A stretch of DNA of 64,000 nt, taken from the NCBI RefSeq assembly GCF_020523825.1, contig NZ_JAJALK010000014.1, positions 1-64,000 on the forward strand. Reading direction: 5' to 3'. The translations under genes and the position numbers were made by a program. The DNA is from Methylobacterium brachiatum (GTDB taxonomy: Bacteria > Pseudomonadota > Alphaproteobacteria > Rhizobiales > Beijerinckiaceae). Shown one piece after another: positions 35,596-44,697 of the stretch; position 1 is the first letter of the stretch; the number at the start of each line of letters is the position of its first letter. The notes under the pieces are model-generated. The model had not been told where the DNA came from. It was given only the letters and a program-made list of their open reading frames with translations, and searched no databases.

Positions 35596-36354
35596 TCAAC
35601 CGGTCCCGCCCTCGGGGCCGCGGCCGCGCCGGGGCTTGTGCGGGCTCGGCTCGGGCTTCTGCGGGGCGGGGTCCGCGGGCTTGCCCGAGGACGGCCAGAG
35701 GGTCTCGAACAGCTCCTGCATCGCCCGGATGTTGTGGCCCTGCACCTCCGCGCCGGTGCGCATCATCTGCTCGATCATCGCGGAGCCGGCCTCGCCGGCC
35801 TTCTCCCCGGCGGTCTTGGAGGCGGCCTTGGGGGCAGGCTTCGGCGGCGGGGCCGGGGTCGCGGTGGCGCCGGGCATGAACGCCTTGGCCATCTCGCCCC
35901 AGGCGGGGCCGAACGGGAACGGCACGGGGGGCGGGGGCGCCGCCGGCCGGGCCTGGGCGGGCTCGGCCTGGGGCTGGTTGAGCATGACGTGGACGATGCT
36001 GGCCACCACGGCGCCCGCCATCATCGGCAGCATCTGGCGCAGCACCTGCGCGCCGACGCCGCTGGTGGCCGAGGCCTGCCGCAGCACCGCCTGCATCAGC
36101 TGGGCGGAGCCGAACATCTGGGTTAGGGCTTCGAGCCCCTGGGGCGCGGCGGCGCGGGCGACCTCGGGCATGCCGAACATCCGGGCGAAGGCGTTCGGGT
36201 CGAGGCCGGCGCCGCGCTGGAGACCGAGGGTCAGAGCCGGCATCAGCGCCTCGAAGGCGCGGGCGGTCTGCTCGGGGGTCAGGCCGAATTGCTGGGCCAT
36301 TGCCTGGATCCCGGCCTCGCCCTGGGCCTGGAACATCTCGAGCGGGTTGAACAT
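35596..36354 (-). CDS. DUF937-like protein
   Basis: 252 residues. N-terminal helical DUF937-type part (about 1-130): FGLTPEQTARAFEALMPALTLGL, then QVLRQMLPMMAGAVVASIVHVML. The rest is a Pro/Ala/Lys-rich linker and a short helix (MIEQMMRTGAEVQGHNIRAMQELFETLW), ending in a basic tail. No catalytic motif. Function unknown. It is between the cupin and MATE genes, all leftward but with about 75 and 145 base gaps. Confidence 0.72.
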   Translation of the reverse strand: MFNPLEMFQAQGEAGIQAMAQQFGLTPEQTARAFEALMPALTLGLQRGAGLDPNAFARMFGMPEVARAAAPQGLEALTQMFGSAQLMQAVLRQASATSGVGAQVLRQMLPMMAGAVVASIVHVMLNQPQAEPAQARPAAPPPPVPFPFGPAWGEMAKAFMPGATATPAPPPKPAPKAASKTAGEKAGEAGSAMIEQMMRTGAEVQGHNIRAMQELFETLWPSSGKPADPAPQKPEPSPHKPRRGRGPEGGTG

Positions 36355-36498
36355 GACGCCTCGTCCCCGTCCCGGTCGGACCGGCCGGGACGGACCATGG
36401 TGACCGGTTGCGCGGCGAAATACCAGTTCCCGCGCGAGGATCTTGTGCTCAGCGCGCTCCGGCGGCCCGATCGGACGGTATTGCGGGCCGCGGCCGGC

Positions 36499-37947
36499 TC
36501 AGCTCACCGGGCCGGGATGGGGCTGGCCGGCGGGCAGGGGCGCCTCGCGCTGCGCGGCCGCGTGGGCCTCCTCCGGGGCACGGACGCGCCGGCCCCGGGT
36601 CTCCAGCCGGTCGACCGTGCGGCGGGCGAGCAGGATGCCGGTGATGCCGAAGACCAGGGAGCCGAGGCCCATGCCGGCCACCACGCCGCGCGGCCCGTAG
36701 AGCGCGGCGCCGAGCATCGCGGGCGGCACGGTGCCCAGCGTCGCCCGGCCCCAGTTCAGCAGGGTCGAGCGGATCGGGAAGCCGAGATTGTTGAAGGCGG
36801 CATTGCCCAGGAACAGCAGCCCGTTGAAGAACCAGATCGCCCCGCCGGCGAGGCAGAAGAAGCCGAACAGGTCGCGTGCGACGCCCTGCAGCCCGAACAG
36901 GGACGCCAGGGGCTCGCGGGCGAGCGCCAGGACCAGCCAGACCAGGGTCGTGTAGGCGAGCGTCACCCGGATCGCCTCGCGCAGGACCCCGCGCATCCGG
37001 TCGAACCGGCCCGCGCCCCAATTCTGCGCCAGGATCGGCCCGATCGCCCCCGACAGGGCGAACAGGCCGCCGAACGCCACGGGGGTCAGGCGGTCGATCA
37101 CCGCGGCGGCGGCCACCGCGTCGGCCCCGTAGCTGGCAAAGAGACGCGCCAGGAAGGCGCTCGCCACCGAGGGCGCGAGGTTGGTCAGCACCGCCGGCCC
37201 CGCGACCCCCGCCAGCACGGGGGCGTCCGCGACCATGTCGGCGACCCGCGGCAGGCCCAGCAGCCCGTGCCGGCTGACGCCGCGCAGGCCCACCACCACG
37301 AAGGTCGCCCGCGCCACGCAGATCGTGATCGCCGCGCCCTCCACCCCGAGGCCAGCGCCGAAGATCAGCAGCGGGTCGAGGAAGGCGGTGACGATGGCGC
37401 CGGCCAGCGTCACCATCATGGCCTGCCGCGCCTCGCCGACCGCCCGCAACAGGCCGGTGAACAGCATGCCGGCGGCGAGCAGCAGGTTCGACGGCAACGT
37501 GATCGTCAGGAACAGCTCGGCCACGCGCAAGGTCTCGCCGCTGGCGCCGATCAGGCTCAGCAGCCGCTCGGACAGGGCGAAGATCAACAGGGCGATGAGC
37601 CCGGCGGCGAGGCTCGCGAGCCCCAGGGACGAGCTCGACAGGCGCCGCGCCGCCGCGCGATCGCCCGCGCCCACTGCCCGCCCGACCAGGGCGCCCGCGG
37701 CGATCATCAGGCCGATATTCACCGCGGTGGCGAAGAATTGCACGATCGCCGCGAAGCCGATCGCCGCCGTGAGCTTCGGGTCGCCGAGCTTGGAGACGTA
37801 GAACAGCGACAGCAGATCGACCACGAAGATCGCCATCAGCCCCACCGAGCCGGTGGCAGCCATGACGACCACGTGCCGGAGGATCGAGCCGGTGACGAAC
37901 CGGCCCGCCTGGGCCGGGGATGCGCTGTCAGGCATCGGGACGGTCAC
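36499..37947 (-). CDS. MATE-family efflux transporter
   Basis: 482 residues with 12 hydrophobic segments in two homologous halves; MATE features include ILRHVVVMAATGSVGLMAIFVVD, LSGAIGPILAQNWGAGRFDRM and LLAAGMLFTGLLRAVGEAR. It exports cationic drugs or metabolites with a Na+ or H+ gradient. Its start overlaps the KefB-type stop (ATGA, 37944-37947), so the two transporters are translationally coupled. Confidence 0.92.
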   Translation of the reverse strand: MTVPMPDSASPAQAGRFVTGSILRHVVVMAATGSVGLMAIFVVDLLSLFYVSKLGDPKLTAAIGFAAIVQFFATAVNIGLMIAAGALVGRAVGAGDRAAARRLSSSSLGLASLAAGLIALLIFALSERLLSLIGASGETLRVAELFLTITLPSNLLLAAGMLFTGLLRAVGEARQAMMVTLAGAIVTAFLDPLLIFGAGLGVEGAAITICVARATFVVVGLRGVSRHGLLGLPRVADMVADAPVLAGVAGPAVLTNLAPSVASAFLARLFASYGADAVAAAAVIDRLTPVAFGGLFALSGAIGPILAQNWGAGRFDRMRGVLREAIRVTLAYTTLVWLVLALAREPLASLFGLQGVARDLFGFFCLAGGAIWFFNGLLFLGNAAFNNLGFPIRSTLLNWGRATLGTVPPAMLGAALYGPRGVVAGMGLGSLVFGITGILLARRTVDRLETRGRRVRAPEEAHAAAQREAPLPAGQPHPGPVS

Positions 37948-39920
37948 GCATCCCGGGCGGTGCCTTCCGATTCCAGCTCGGGCTCGTGATCGACCTCGAT
38001 CTCGGCCTCGGCCGACTCCTGCGGAGCGGGGGCGGGCTTCTCGAGGAGCCGCTCGGCCGCCTCGCGCCGGTCGTTGCCGATCAGGTCGCGGGTCTCGGTG
38101 CTCAAGGCGCGGGCCGGGCGGACCGGCTCGGTCAGCGGCTCGGGCTTCAGCTCCGCCGCGGCGCCGCGCATCCAGCCGGCGCCCTCCGGCAGGGCGCCGG
38201 CCTGCTGCAGCACCAGGCGGGCGATGTCGCGCTTGCGCACGTCCTCGGCCCGGGCCGCGGCGACCTCGGGCGACAGGCCGAGCCCCTCCAGGGCCGCCCG
38301 CCCGAAGGCCAGGGCCGATTCCGCGGTCTCGCGGATCTGGTAATCCACGTCCCGGTTCATCAGCTCGACGGCGTGCAGGCGGTCATAGGCGCGCACGAAG
38401 GTGCGGACGTTCTGGAATTCCTCGTGCACGATGTCGACGATCTTGAGCGCGCCGGCGCGGTCGTCCACGCAGATGCAGACCAGCTCGACCCGGCCGATCC
38501 CGGCGGCGCGCAGCACGTCGAGGCGGGTGCCGTCGCCGTAATAGATCCGGAAGCCGAAGCGCGAGGCCGCGCGCAGCTGCTCCACGTCCTTGTCGATCAC
38601 CGTCACCGGGATCCCCTCGGCGAGTAGCACCTGGGTCAGCACCTGCCCGAACCGGCCGAAGCCGATCACCAGCACCCGCGCCTCGCCGCTCTCGGCGAGT
38701 TCCGCCGACGGCTCCGACACGTCGACCTGCTCGCGGGCGGTGCGGCGCTCGATCAGCTTGTCGAGGCCCTTGGCGGCGATCGGCCCGATCAGCATGGTCA
38801 GCGCCGCGAGCGCCACCGCGAAGCGCGTCGCCGTGGGGCCGGTGAGCCCGAGATCCTCCGCCTGCGGCAGCAGCACGAAGGCGAATTCGCCCGCCGGGGC
38901 CAGCACGGCCGCACCGCGCAGCGCCCCAAGGGTATCCGAGCCGAACAGCCGGAACAGGCCGGCCACCAGCGCGACCTTGACCAGGATCGCCCCGAGCGTC
39001 GCCCCGAACAGGGCCGGCCAGACCTCCCGCACCAAGCTGCCGTCGATCGACATGCCGACGCTCATGAAGAACAGGCCGAGCAGCATGCCGCGGAACGGCT
39101 CGATCTCGGCCTCGAGCTGGTGGCGGAAATTCGATTCGGCGAGCAGGATGCCGGCCAGGAACGCGCCCATCGCCATCGACAGGCCGACCTGCTCCATCAG
39201 CAGCGCGGTGCCGAGCACCACGAGCAGCGCCGCCGCGGTCATGACCTCGCGGGCGCCGCTGGCGGCGAGCAGCCGGAAGAACGGGTTGAGGCCGTAGCGG
39301 CCGACCAGCACCACCGCCAGGATCGCCGCCACCGCCTTGCCGGTGGAGATCGCCGCCGCCCCGAGCCAGGGACCGCCGGTGGCGTCCCCCGCCGTGGCGA
39401 GCAGCGGCATCAGCGCCAGGATGCCGACCACCGACAGGTCCTGGAACAGCAGCACCGCGAAGGCCCGGCCGCCGTAGGCGCTGCCGAGATCGCCCCGCTC
39501 CTCCAGCAGTTGCAGGGCCACCGCGGTGGCCGACAGGGCGAGCGCGATGCCGATCACCGAGGCCGCCCCGAGGCTGAGCCCGGCGGCCAGCCCGACGCCG
39601 CCCAGGACCAGCGCGCAGGCGACGAGCTGCGCCGCGCCCAGGCCGAAGATGTCGCGCCGCATCGAGACGAGCTGCGACAGGTGCAATTCCAGCCCGACGA
39701 TGAACAGCAGCAACACCACGCCGATCTCGGCGACGCTGGCCGCGGTGTCGGGCTCGGCGATCAGCGACAGGCCGGAGGGGCCGATCAGCACGCCGGCCAC
39801 CAGGTAGCCGAGCACGGCGCTCTGGCCGATCAGCCGGAACACCGGCACGCCGATCACCGCGGCCGCCAGGAAGGTCAGGACCGGCGGCAGGAAGCTCGCA
39901 TGTTCGACGGGGCTCGCCAT
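37944..39920 (-). CDS. Monovalent cation:proton antiporter CPA2 (KefB/KefC type) with TrkA-N domain
   Basis: 658 residues from the ATG at 39920. About 12 membrane segments in 1-390 (GYLVAGVLIGPSGLSLI, ALSATAVALQLLEERGDLG, LFFMSVGMSIDG are CPA2 marks), then a TrkA-N Rossmann domain with VIGFGRFGQV at about 417-426, and an acidic Pro/Glu-rich tail of about 90 residues. These proteins exchange K+ for H+ and are gated by nucleotide or glutathione adducts. I saw no KefF/G partner gene. Confidence 0.93.
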   Translation of the reverse strand: MASPVEHASFLPPVLTFLAAAVIGVPVFRLIGQSAVLGYLVAGVLIGPSGLSLIAEPDTAASVAEIGVVLLLFIVGLELHLSQLVSMRRDIFGLGAAQLVACALVLGGVGLAAGLSLGAASVIGIALALSATAVALQLLEERGDLGSAYGGRAFAVLLFQDLSVVGILALMPLLATAGDATGGPWLGAAAISTGKAVAAILAVVLVGRYGLNPFFRLLAASGAREVMTAAALLVVLGTALLMEQVGLSMAMGAFLAGILLAESNFRHQLEAEIEPFRGMLLGLFFMSVGMSIDGSLVREVWPALFGATLGAILVKVALVAGLFRLFGSDTLGALRGAAVLAPAGEFAFVLLPQAEDLGLTGPTATRFAVALAALTMLIGPIAAKGLDKLIERRTAREQVDVSEPSAELAESGEARVLVIGFGRFGQVLTQVLLAEGIPVTVIDKDVEQLRAASRFGFRIYYGDGTRLDVLRAAGIGRVELVCICVDDRAGALKIVDIVHEEFQNVRTFVRAYDRLHAVELMNRDVDYQIRETAESALAFGRAALEGLGLSPEVAAARAEDVRKRDIARLVLQQAGALPEGAGWMRGAAAELKPEPLTEPVRPARALSTETRDLIGNDRREAAERLLEKPAPAPQESAEAEIEVDHEPELESEGTARDA

Positions 39921-40169
39921 GCAGATCTTCTCGGCGGATATCTTCGGGTTCGCGGGGCGCAGCCCCGGCTTAGCGCGCGCGGCGCCGCGATGCGAGATGT
40001 GCAGGGGTGCCGTTCGGCACAAGCGGGTTTTCGCGCCGATGGCGATTCAGATCGTATGGGTCTGTTCGGCACGTCCGGCCGGATGTCCCGGCGCGGAAAA
40101 TCTCGGATCACACGCAACCCAGCCCGACCCGCTCGCCCCATCCAGCCTCACAGGAGATTTGGGTGCGCT

Positions 40170-40197
40170 ATACCAAAATATGGTATATTCCGGTATC
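40170..40197 (+). promoter_or_regulatory. Operator-like palindrome upstream of parDE
   Basis: ATACCA-AAATA-TGGTAT (40170-40186) is a dyad, followed by another GGTAT half-site ending at 40197, immediately before the AGGAGG Shine-Dalgarno of the antitoxin. Such overlapping half-sites are usual for ParD autoregulation. It is AT-rich against a GC-rich background. Confidence 0.7.
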
Positions 40198-40208
40198 AGG
40201 AGGTTGCC

Positions 40209-40454
40209 ATGGCAAAGAACACATCCGTGTCGCTCGGGGACCATTTCGCCGGGTTCATCGATCGCCAGGTTGCGGACGGGCGCTACGGATCGGCCAGTGA
40301 GGTCGTCCGCGCGGGCCTGCGCTTGCTCGAAGAGCACGAGGTCAGGATAGCCGCGCTTCAGGCAGCCCTGATCGCCGGGGAAGAGTCCGGTCCCGCAGAG
40401 GAGCTGGACAGCCCTGCTTTCCTTCGGGAGATGCGCGCCAAGTATGGCCGCTAG
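40209..40454 (+). CDS. parD: ParD-family type II antitoxin
   Basis: 81 residues. Ribbon-helix-helix N-terminus TSVSLGDHFAGFIDRQVADGRYGSASEVVRAGLRLLEEHE, the standard ParD pattern, with an acidic C-terminal toxin-binding tail. AGGAGG is well placed before the ATG at 40209. It overlaps the toxin gene by 11 bases. Likely represses its own operon at the palindrome just upstream. Confidence 0.93.
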   Translation: MAKNTSVSLGDHFAGFIDRQVADGRYGSASEVVRAGLRLLEEHEVRIAALQAALIAGEESGPAEELDSPAFLREMRAKYGR

Positions 40455-40743
40455 CCCCCGCGCCCGGTTCACCCCCCTCGCCCGTGCCGACCTGGAAGAG
40501 ATCTGGCGCTACACGTTCGGCCGGTGGTCACCGGACCAGGCCGATCGCTACCACCAGGCAATCGTGGACGCGGCCGGCGAACTCGCCACCGGCGCGAAGG
40601 TCGGCCGTCCCGTCGAGATCCGCGCCGGCTATCTCAAATACGCGGTCGGATCGCATGTCATCTTCTACCGGCGGACAGAGGCCGGGATCGATGTCATCCG
40701 CGTCCTGCATCAGCGTATGGACGTGCCGTCTCGCCTCTCCTGA
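40444..40743 (+). CDS. parE: ParE/RelE-family toxin
   Basis: 99 residues. Family features: FTPLARADLEEIWRYTFGRWSPDQADRYHQAI, GRPVEIRAGYLKYAVGSHVIFYRR and VIRVLHQRMD. ParE proteins poison DNA gyrase. The start lies inside the parD 3' end. The gene looks complete. Confidence 0.93.
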   Translation: MAASPRARFTPLARADLEEIWRYTFGRWSPDQADRYHQAIVDAAGELATGAKVGRPVEIRAGYLKYAVGSHVIFYRRTEAGIDVIRVLHQRMDVPSRLS

Positions 40744-40930
40744 AGCGACGCGATAGCGATCCGCTCGGATTTCCGGCCTGCGTCAGGCGAGGTCGCTAGG
40801 GGCCCGGCTTGGGGCGCCCACAGGCTGTCCCGTCCAACATGCGGCCGGACCTTTTCTGGAGCCGCGTCGCGCTGATCGTGCACGCGTTTCCGGCTCCGCA
40901 ATGCGAAGCCCTCACGGCACGCGCCCGGGA

Positions 40931-42547
40931 TCACCCCAGCAGCCGCGACCGGGCCCGGCGCGAGCCGTCGATGAACTCGAAGCCGCCGGCCGCGCTCAGC
41001 ATATGCAGGCGCGAGCCCGGCCAGGCCGCCCCGGGGCCGAGGCGGGTCTCGACCCGCTGCTCGTAGCCCTCCGCGTCGAGCCGCAGGATGCGGGCGAGGC
41101 CGAGCGCCGCGCCGTAGCCCCGGCGGCAATCCTGCACCGGCCGGATCAGCGCGCCGTCGCGGGCCACGATCGGCCCGGCCGCCCGGGCCGAGCCGACATC
41201 GATCAGCACCGGGTTGCGCGGATGCGGCGTCCAGGGACCGCGGAAATGCGGCGCGCGCCAGAGATGCAGGGTGTCGGAATAGCTGCCCCCGCCCGCCCGG
41301 ACGGTGGCGAACATCCACCAGCACCCGTCGTGGTGCAGCAGCGTCGCGTCGCCCGCCACCACGTGGTCGACCAGCACCGCCTCGTGGACCCAGCCCCCCG
41401 GAAAGGCGGTGGCCCGGTACAGGTCGATCGTGCCCGAGGCGTGGGATTCCGGGATCATCCAGACTGCCCCGTCCGCCTCGAACACGAACGGGTAGGAGAG
41501 GTGGGTCTCGAGCTCCAGCACCGGCTCCGGGCGGCCGCGCGGGCCCGTCGCGTCGAAGCCGAGGGCGGAGATCACGCCCTTGCCGCGGCGATAGTCGAAT
41601 TCCTCGACGAACAGGGTCACGGACCCGCCATGCGCGATCGCGAACGGGTCGGCGTAGAAACGCCGTCCGTCATCGGGCAGGTCGGTCCAGCCGCCCTCGG
41701 GGTGGCGGCGCAGGTCGATCAGGTCCGGGCCGACGATGCGCCGCCAGCCGACCCGCCATTGCGGGCTGTGGAAGCAGAGCGCGTAGAGCCGGCGGGCAAT
41801 TTGCCGGGCCAGCCCGCTGGCCGCACGCCGGCTGACGCCGAGGCCGCCGAGGTCGAAGGAGGCCTGCCGCTGCAGGGCCGTCGCGGTCCCGTCCGGCAGG
41901 TGCGTCGAGGCGGCGCCGTCGAGCGCCGCGGCGATCAGCGTGATGCTGCGGGCGAGGTAATCCTCGAAGGCGACCAGCATCACCGTGTGGGATTCCGCGC
42001 CGAGGCGCCCGACCGCCACCGGGATTCCGTCCGGCCCCCGCAGGGCCGCCACCGGGGCGCGGCCGGCGAACAGGGCGGCGAGCAGGCCGGCTTCCCCCGG
42101 CATGCCGTCGAAATCGAGCCGCCAGACCGGCTGTCCCCGGTCCGCGACCGCGTCCGATTCGACCTGGCCACCGGAGAGATCGAGGACGAGGTCGGGTTCG
42201 CCCGCCGCGACCTCCGCCCCGTAGGTCCCGAACGCCATCGGCTCGGCCGCCGTGGCCAGGCCCGGGCGGGGCAGGCCGTGGATCGCCGCTTCCAGGCGGA
42301 ACAGCAGCTCGGCATTGGGCGGCAGGCCATGCGCGCCGAGGACCCATTCGACCTGGAGGCGCCGGTCGGGCCGCTGGCCGAGCTGGTCGAGAAGGCGGAT
42401 GTGCCAGCCGCGCAGGGTCCGGCGGTCGAGGCGCACGGTGATCTGCCGCGCCACCGGCCGGCTGTCGAGTGTCCGGGGCTCCGGCCAGACCGGTCCGCGG
42501 CCGCTCCCGATTGCCGGCTGATCCGCGCCTCCGATCGAGCGCTCCAT
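40931..42547 (-). CDS. Glucosamine-inositolphosphorylceramide-transferase-like / formyltransferase-like beta-propeller protein
   Basis: 538 residues from the ATG at 42547; the frame is open for another 400 bases upstream, but that stretch is Arg/Ser-rich and looks untranslated. N-terminal half about 40-280: ITVRLDRRTLRGWHIRLLDQL and a hinge LARQIARRLYALCFHS; C-terminal half about 300-530: five WxxxP..G blades such as FVEEFDYRRGKGVIS, WMIPESHASGTIDLYRA, WWMFATVR and LHLWRAPHFRGPW. This layout fits the family of proteins fused between a formyltransferase-like and a glycoside-hydrolase-43/32-like propeller. A surface-glycan role is an inference; substrate unknown. Confidence 0.62.
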   Translation of the reverse strand: MERSIGGADQPAIGSGRGPVWPEPRTLDSRPVARQITVRLDRRTLRGWHIRLLDQLGQRPDRRLQVEWVLGAHGLPPNAELLFRLEAAIHGLPRPGLATAAEPMAFGTYGAEVAAGEPDLVLDLSGGQVESDAVADRGQPVWRLDFDGMPGEAGLLAALFAGRAPVAALRGPDGIPVAVGRLGAESHTVMLVAFEDYLARSITLIAAALDGAASTHLPDGTATALQRQASFDLGGLGVSRRAASGLARQIARRLYALCFHSPQWRVGWRRIVGPDLIDLRRHPEGGWTDLPDDGRRFYADPFAIAHGGSVTLFVEEFDYRRGKGVISALGFDATGPRGRPEPVLELETHLSYPFVFEADGAVWMIPESHASGTIDLYRATAFPGGWVHEAVLVDHVVAGDATLLHHDGCWWMFATVRAGGGSYSDTLHLWRAPHFRGPWTPHPRNPVLIDVGSARAAGPIVARDGALIRPVQDCRRGYGAALGLARILRLDAEGYEQRVETRLGPGAAWPGSRLHMLSAAGGFEFIDGSRRARSRLLG

Positions 42548-42948
42548 CAGGCGGACGACGCTGTCGGTCTTCGCTGAGGCGGCGTCGCGAAGGCTGGCCG
42601 TCCCGGTTCGGAGGGAGGGGGTCCCGTGCGGCGTGTCGAATCCCGTAGCGCCGCTCACCGCGAATCCAGACCTTGAGGGACCTCGAAGACGACCGACGAT
42701 ACGGTCGTCGCCTGAACGAATGCTATCGCTTTGCGACGCAATCCAACAAGTCCGGCCGCCTCTCCACCGTTCCGGGCGGTTAATCCGGATCGGAGTCTGT
42801 TGATGAACAAAAGCACCGCGTCTCACGCAGCGCGATAACCCGTCGCCGCGCGGCCGTGATACCATGCCGCGCGGCCATCCCGGCGCAAAGCGGGAACTCG
42901 CGGATTGGCTTGGCGGTTCGCCCGTTAGACGTGATGCGGAGACACGAC
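42548..42948. other. Intergenic region between divergent genes
   Basis: About 400 bases with no supportable gene. An open leftward frame here is a continuation of the propeller protein's frame without family-like sequence. CTCGAAGACGACCGACGATACGG (kept here only as position 42696-42712, GACCGACGATACGGTCG) is an imperfect dyad. Promoters of the two flanking genes should lie here. Confidence 0.4.
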
Positions 42949-43242
42949 ATGACACGCAAGATGATGCCGCTGGCCGCGATGCTGCTCATCGGCCTCCCGA
43001 GCGCGGCCTTCGCCTGGGGCGGCGGTGGTGGCGGCGGTGGTGACAGCGGCAGCGGGCTCTCGCCCTACGCGGCGCTGAGCGGCAACGATCGCTCGGCCGG
43101 CGTCAACAACGGCAATTACCGCGATCCGGCCCTCGACCCCTATATCCGGGCCTACGATCCCGAGGCTGCGGCCCGCGCCGCGACGCCCCCGGCCGCCCAG
43201 CCGCGCCTGCGCATGCGGCCGTATTACGGGTATCCGTACTGA
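42949..43242 (+). CDS. Small exported glycine-rich protein
   Basis: 97 residues from the ATG at 42949. Signal peptide KMMPLAAMLLIGLPSAAFA (cut near residue 20), then WGGGGGGGG, then a Tyr/Asn/Arg-rich low-complexity tail ending YYGYPY. It resembles small secreted envelope proteins of Methylobacterium-like bacteria with no known function. Convergent with the RT0821-like lipoprotein gene. Confidence 0.68.
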   Translation: MTRKMMPLAAMLLIGLPSAAFAWGGGGGGGGDSGSGLSPYAALSGNDRSAGVNNGNYRDPALDPYIRAYDPEAAARAATPPAAQPRLRMRPYYGYPY

Positions 43243-43290
43243 GCGACCTCGTGCCTGCCGGGACCCCCGACGGGAGGCCCGGCGGGCGCG

Positions 43291-43782
43291 TCAGGACCGC
43301 TCGGATCCGGCGGCCTTGACCTTCTTGAGCACCCAATGGCCGCCGGACGGCTTGCAGCCGGTGCCGCGCACGAAGCGGCTGCGGCCGGGGCCGATCACCG
43401 AGGCCAAGAAGTTCCGGCAGATCAGGTCGTCGGCGACGTAAGGCAGGCCGGTCGGGTTGACCGCGCCGTGCAGGCCGGTCTCGGGGTTGTCCCACTTCAC
43501 CGGACGGCCGTTGCCCTGGGGGTCCAGGGCGACCGACAGCGCCGCGCGGGCCCGCCGCCAGTCCTCCTCGCCGAGATCGTTGCCGAAGCTCGCCGGCCGC
43601 TTCTCGATGCTGCCGGTGACCACGGGCTCCTCGGCCACGGGCGGCGCGGCTGCCGCAGGCTCGCCCCGGAAGACGAGCAGCGGCTGGCTGCAGCTGCACA
43701 GGACCATCGCCAGCGACAGGGCTGCCATCGCCACAGGGACGCGCAACCGTCGACTTGGCTCTTTACACGCGCATCGCCGCAT
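43291..43782 (-). CDS. RT0821/Lpp0805-family surface lipoprotein-like protein
   Basis: 163 residues. Signal peptide with a basic n-region and the hydrophobic stretch VAMAALSLAMVLCSCS; Cys31 could be lipidated, although the lipobox is imperfect. The domain at about 70-155 shows DWRRARAALSVALD, KWDNPETGLHGAV, and RGTGCKPSGGHWVL, typical of this 17-kDa surface-antigen-like family. Its start overlaps the upstream region of pdxH head to head; a start at 43728 would shorten the signal. Confidence 0.78.
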   Translation of the reverse strand: MRRCACKEPSRRLRVPVAMAALSLAMVLCSCSQPLLVFRGEPAAAAPPVAEEPVVTGSIEKRPASFGNDLGEEDWRRARAALSVALDPQGNGRPVKWDNPETGLHGAVNPTGLPYVADDLICRNFLASVIGPGRSRFVRGTGCKPSGGHWVLKKVKAAGSERS

Positions 43783-43820
43783 TACACCTGACTCACGACG
43801 GGCTATCCGCTCGACCGAAC

Positions 43821-44516
43821 ATGCCGATGTCGGTGCCCCCTCAGGCCCTTGACGCGGCAGGCAGGAGTCTTGCCGTGGATCAGTTAAGGACCGATGACCC
43901 GAAGGCCGGCGCGCCTGCCCCGACCTCGGACTTTACCCTGAGCGAGGATCCGTTCGCGCTGTTCGCCGCCTGGATGCGCGAGGCGGAGGCCGCCGAGCCC
44001 GAGGATCCGAACGCGATGGCGCTGGCCACCGCGGGCTCGGACGGGCTGCCGGACGTGCGCATGGTCCTGCTGAAGGGCTTCGATGAGCGCGGCTTCGTGT
44101 TCTACACGAACGTCCAGTCCGCCAAGGGCGAGGAGCTGGCCCAGAACCCGCAGGCCGCCCTGGTGCTGCACTGGAAGAGCCTGCGCCGGCAGGTCCGCGC
44201 GCGCGGGCCGGTCTCGCCGGTGACGCCGGAGGAGGCCGACGCCTATTTCGAGAGCCGCCGCCGGGAGAGCCGCCTCGGCGCCATCGCCAGCCAGCAATCC
44301 CGCCCGCTCGCCGACCGCGCCGCGCTGATGGCCGAGGTGACCGAGCTCGCCGCCCGCTACGAGAACGGCCCGATCCCCCGGCCGGAGCACTGGACCGGCT
44401 TCCGCATCGCCCCGGTGTCGCTGGAATTCTGGCAGAACGGCGATTACCGCCTGCACGATCGGGTCCGGTTCACCCGCACCGGCGACGGCTGGAGCCGCGC
44501 GCGGCTGTATCCGTAG
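43821..44516 (+). CDS. pdxH: Pyridoxamine 5'-phosphate oxidase
   Basis: 231 residues from the ATG at 43821 (43827 is also possible; an upstream ATG at 43755 would overlap the divergent gene). FMN/PLP sites: ALATAGSDGLPDVRMVLLKGFDERGFVFYTN, LRRQVRARG, SRLGAIASQQSRPL, PEHWTGFRIAPVSLEFWQNG and the C-terminal RLYP. It makes pyridoxal phosphate, the cofactor of GlyA among others. Confidence 0.96.
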   Translation: MPMSVPPQALDAAGRSLAVDQLRTDDPKAGAPAPTSDFTLSEDPFALFAAWMREAEAAEPEDPNAMALATAGSDGLPDVRMVLLKGFDERGFVFYTNVQSAKGEELAQNPQAALVLHWKSLRRQVRARGPVSPVTPEEADAYFESRRRESRLGAIASQQSRPLADRAALMAEVTELAARYENGPIPRPEHWTGFRIAPVSLEFWQNGDYRLHDRVRFTRTGDGWSRARLYP

Positions 44517-44523
44517 CGAAGTC

Positions 44524-44636
44524 CCGGTTTCACAAGGTCCTAGACCTTGTGCTGGTGCAGGGCAGAGCCCTGCGAACCTCGTGGGCTCCGCCCCCGAACC
44601 CCGCCACAGCGCTGAGCCTTTTTGGGAACCCTTGAA
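44524..44636. repeat. Modular palindromic repeat type B, copy 2
   Basis: Modules in order: CACAAGGTC/GACCTTGTG (44531-44551), GCAGGGC/GCCCTGC (44557-44573), GGGC-TCC-GCCC (about 44583-44593), and a decayed fourth module (AGCGCTGAGCCTTTTT). It lies between the convergent genes pdxH and rplY. Confidence 0.85.
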
Positions 44637-44641
44637 ACGAA

Positions 44642-44669
44642 GAGAGCCCCGGCGGGGGCCGGGGCTCTC
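44642..44669 (-). terminator. Intrinsic terminator of rplY
   Basis: GAGAGCCCCGGC (44642-44653) and GCCGGGGCTCTC (44658-44669) give a 12-base-pair stem with a 4-base loop about 30 bases past the rplY stop. The leftward transcript continues with a pyrimidine-rich CTTCGTTTC. Confidence 0.75.
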
Positions 44670-44697
44670 AGGCTTGATCGGTGACGTGCGACGAGGC

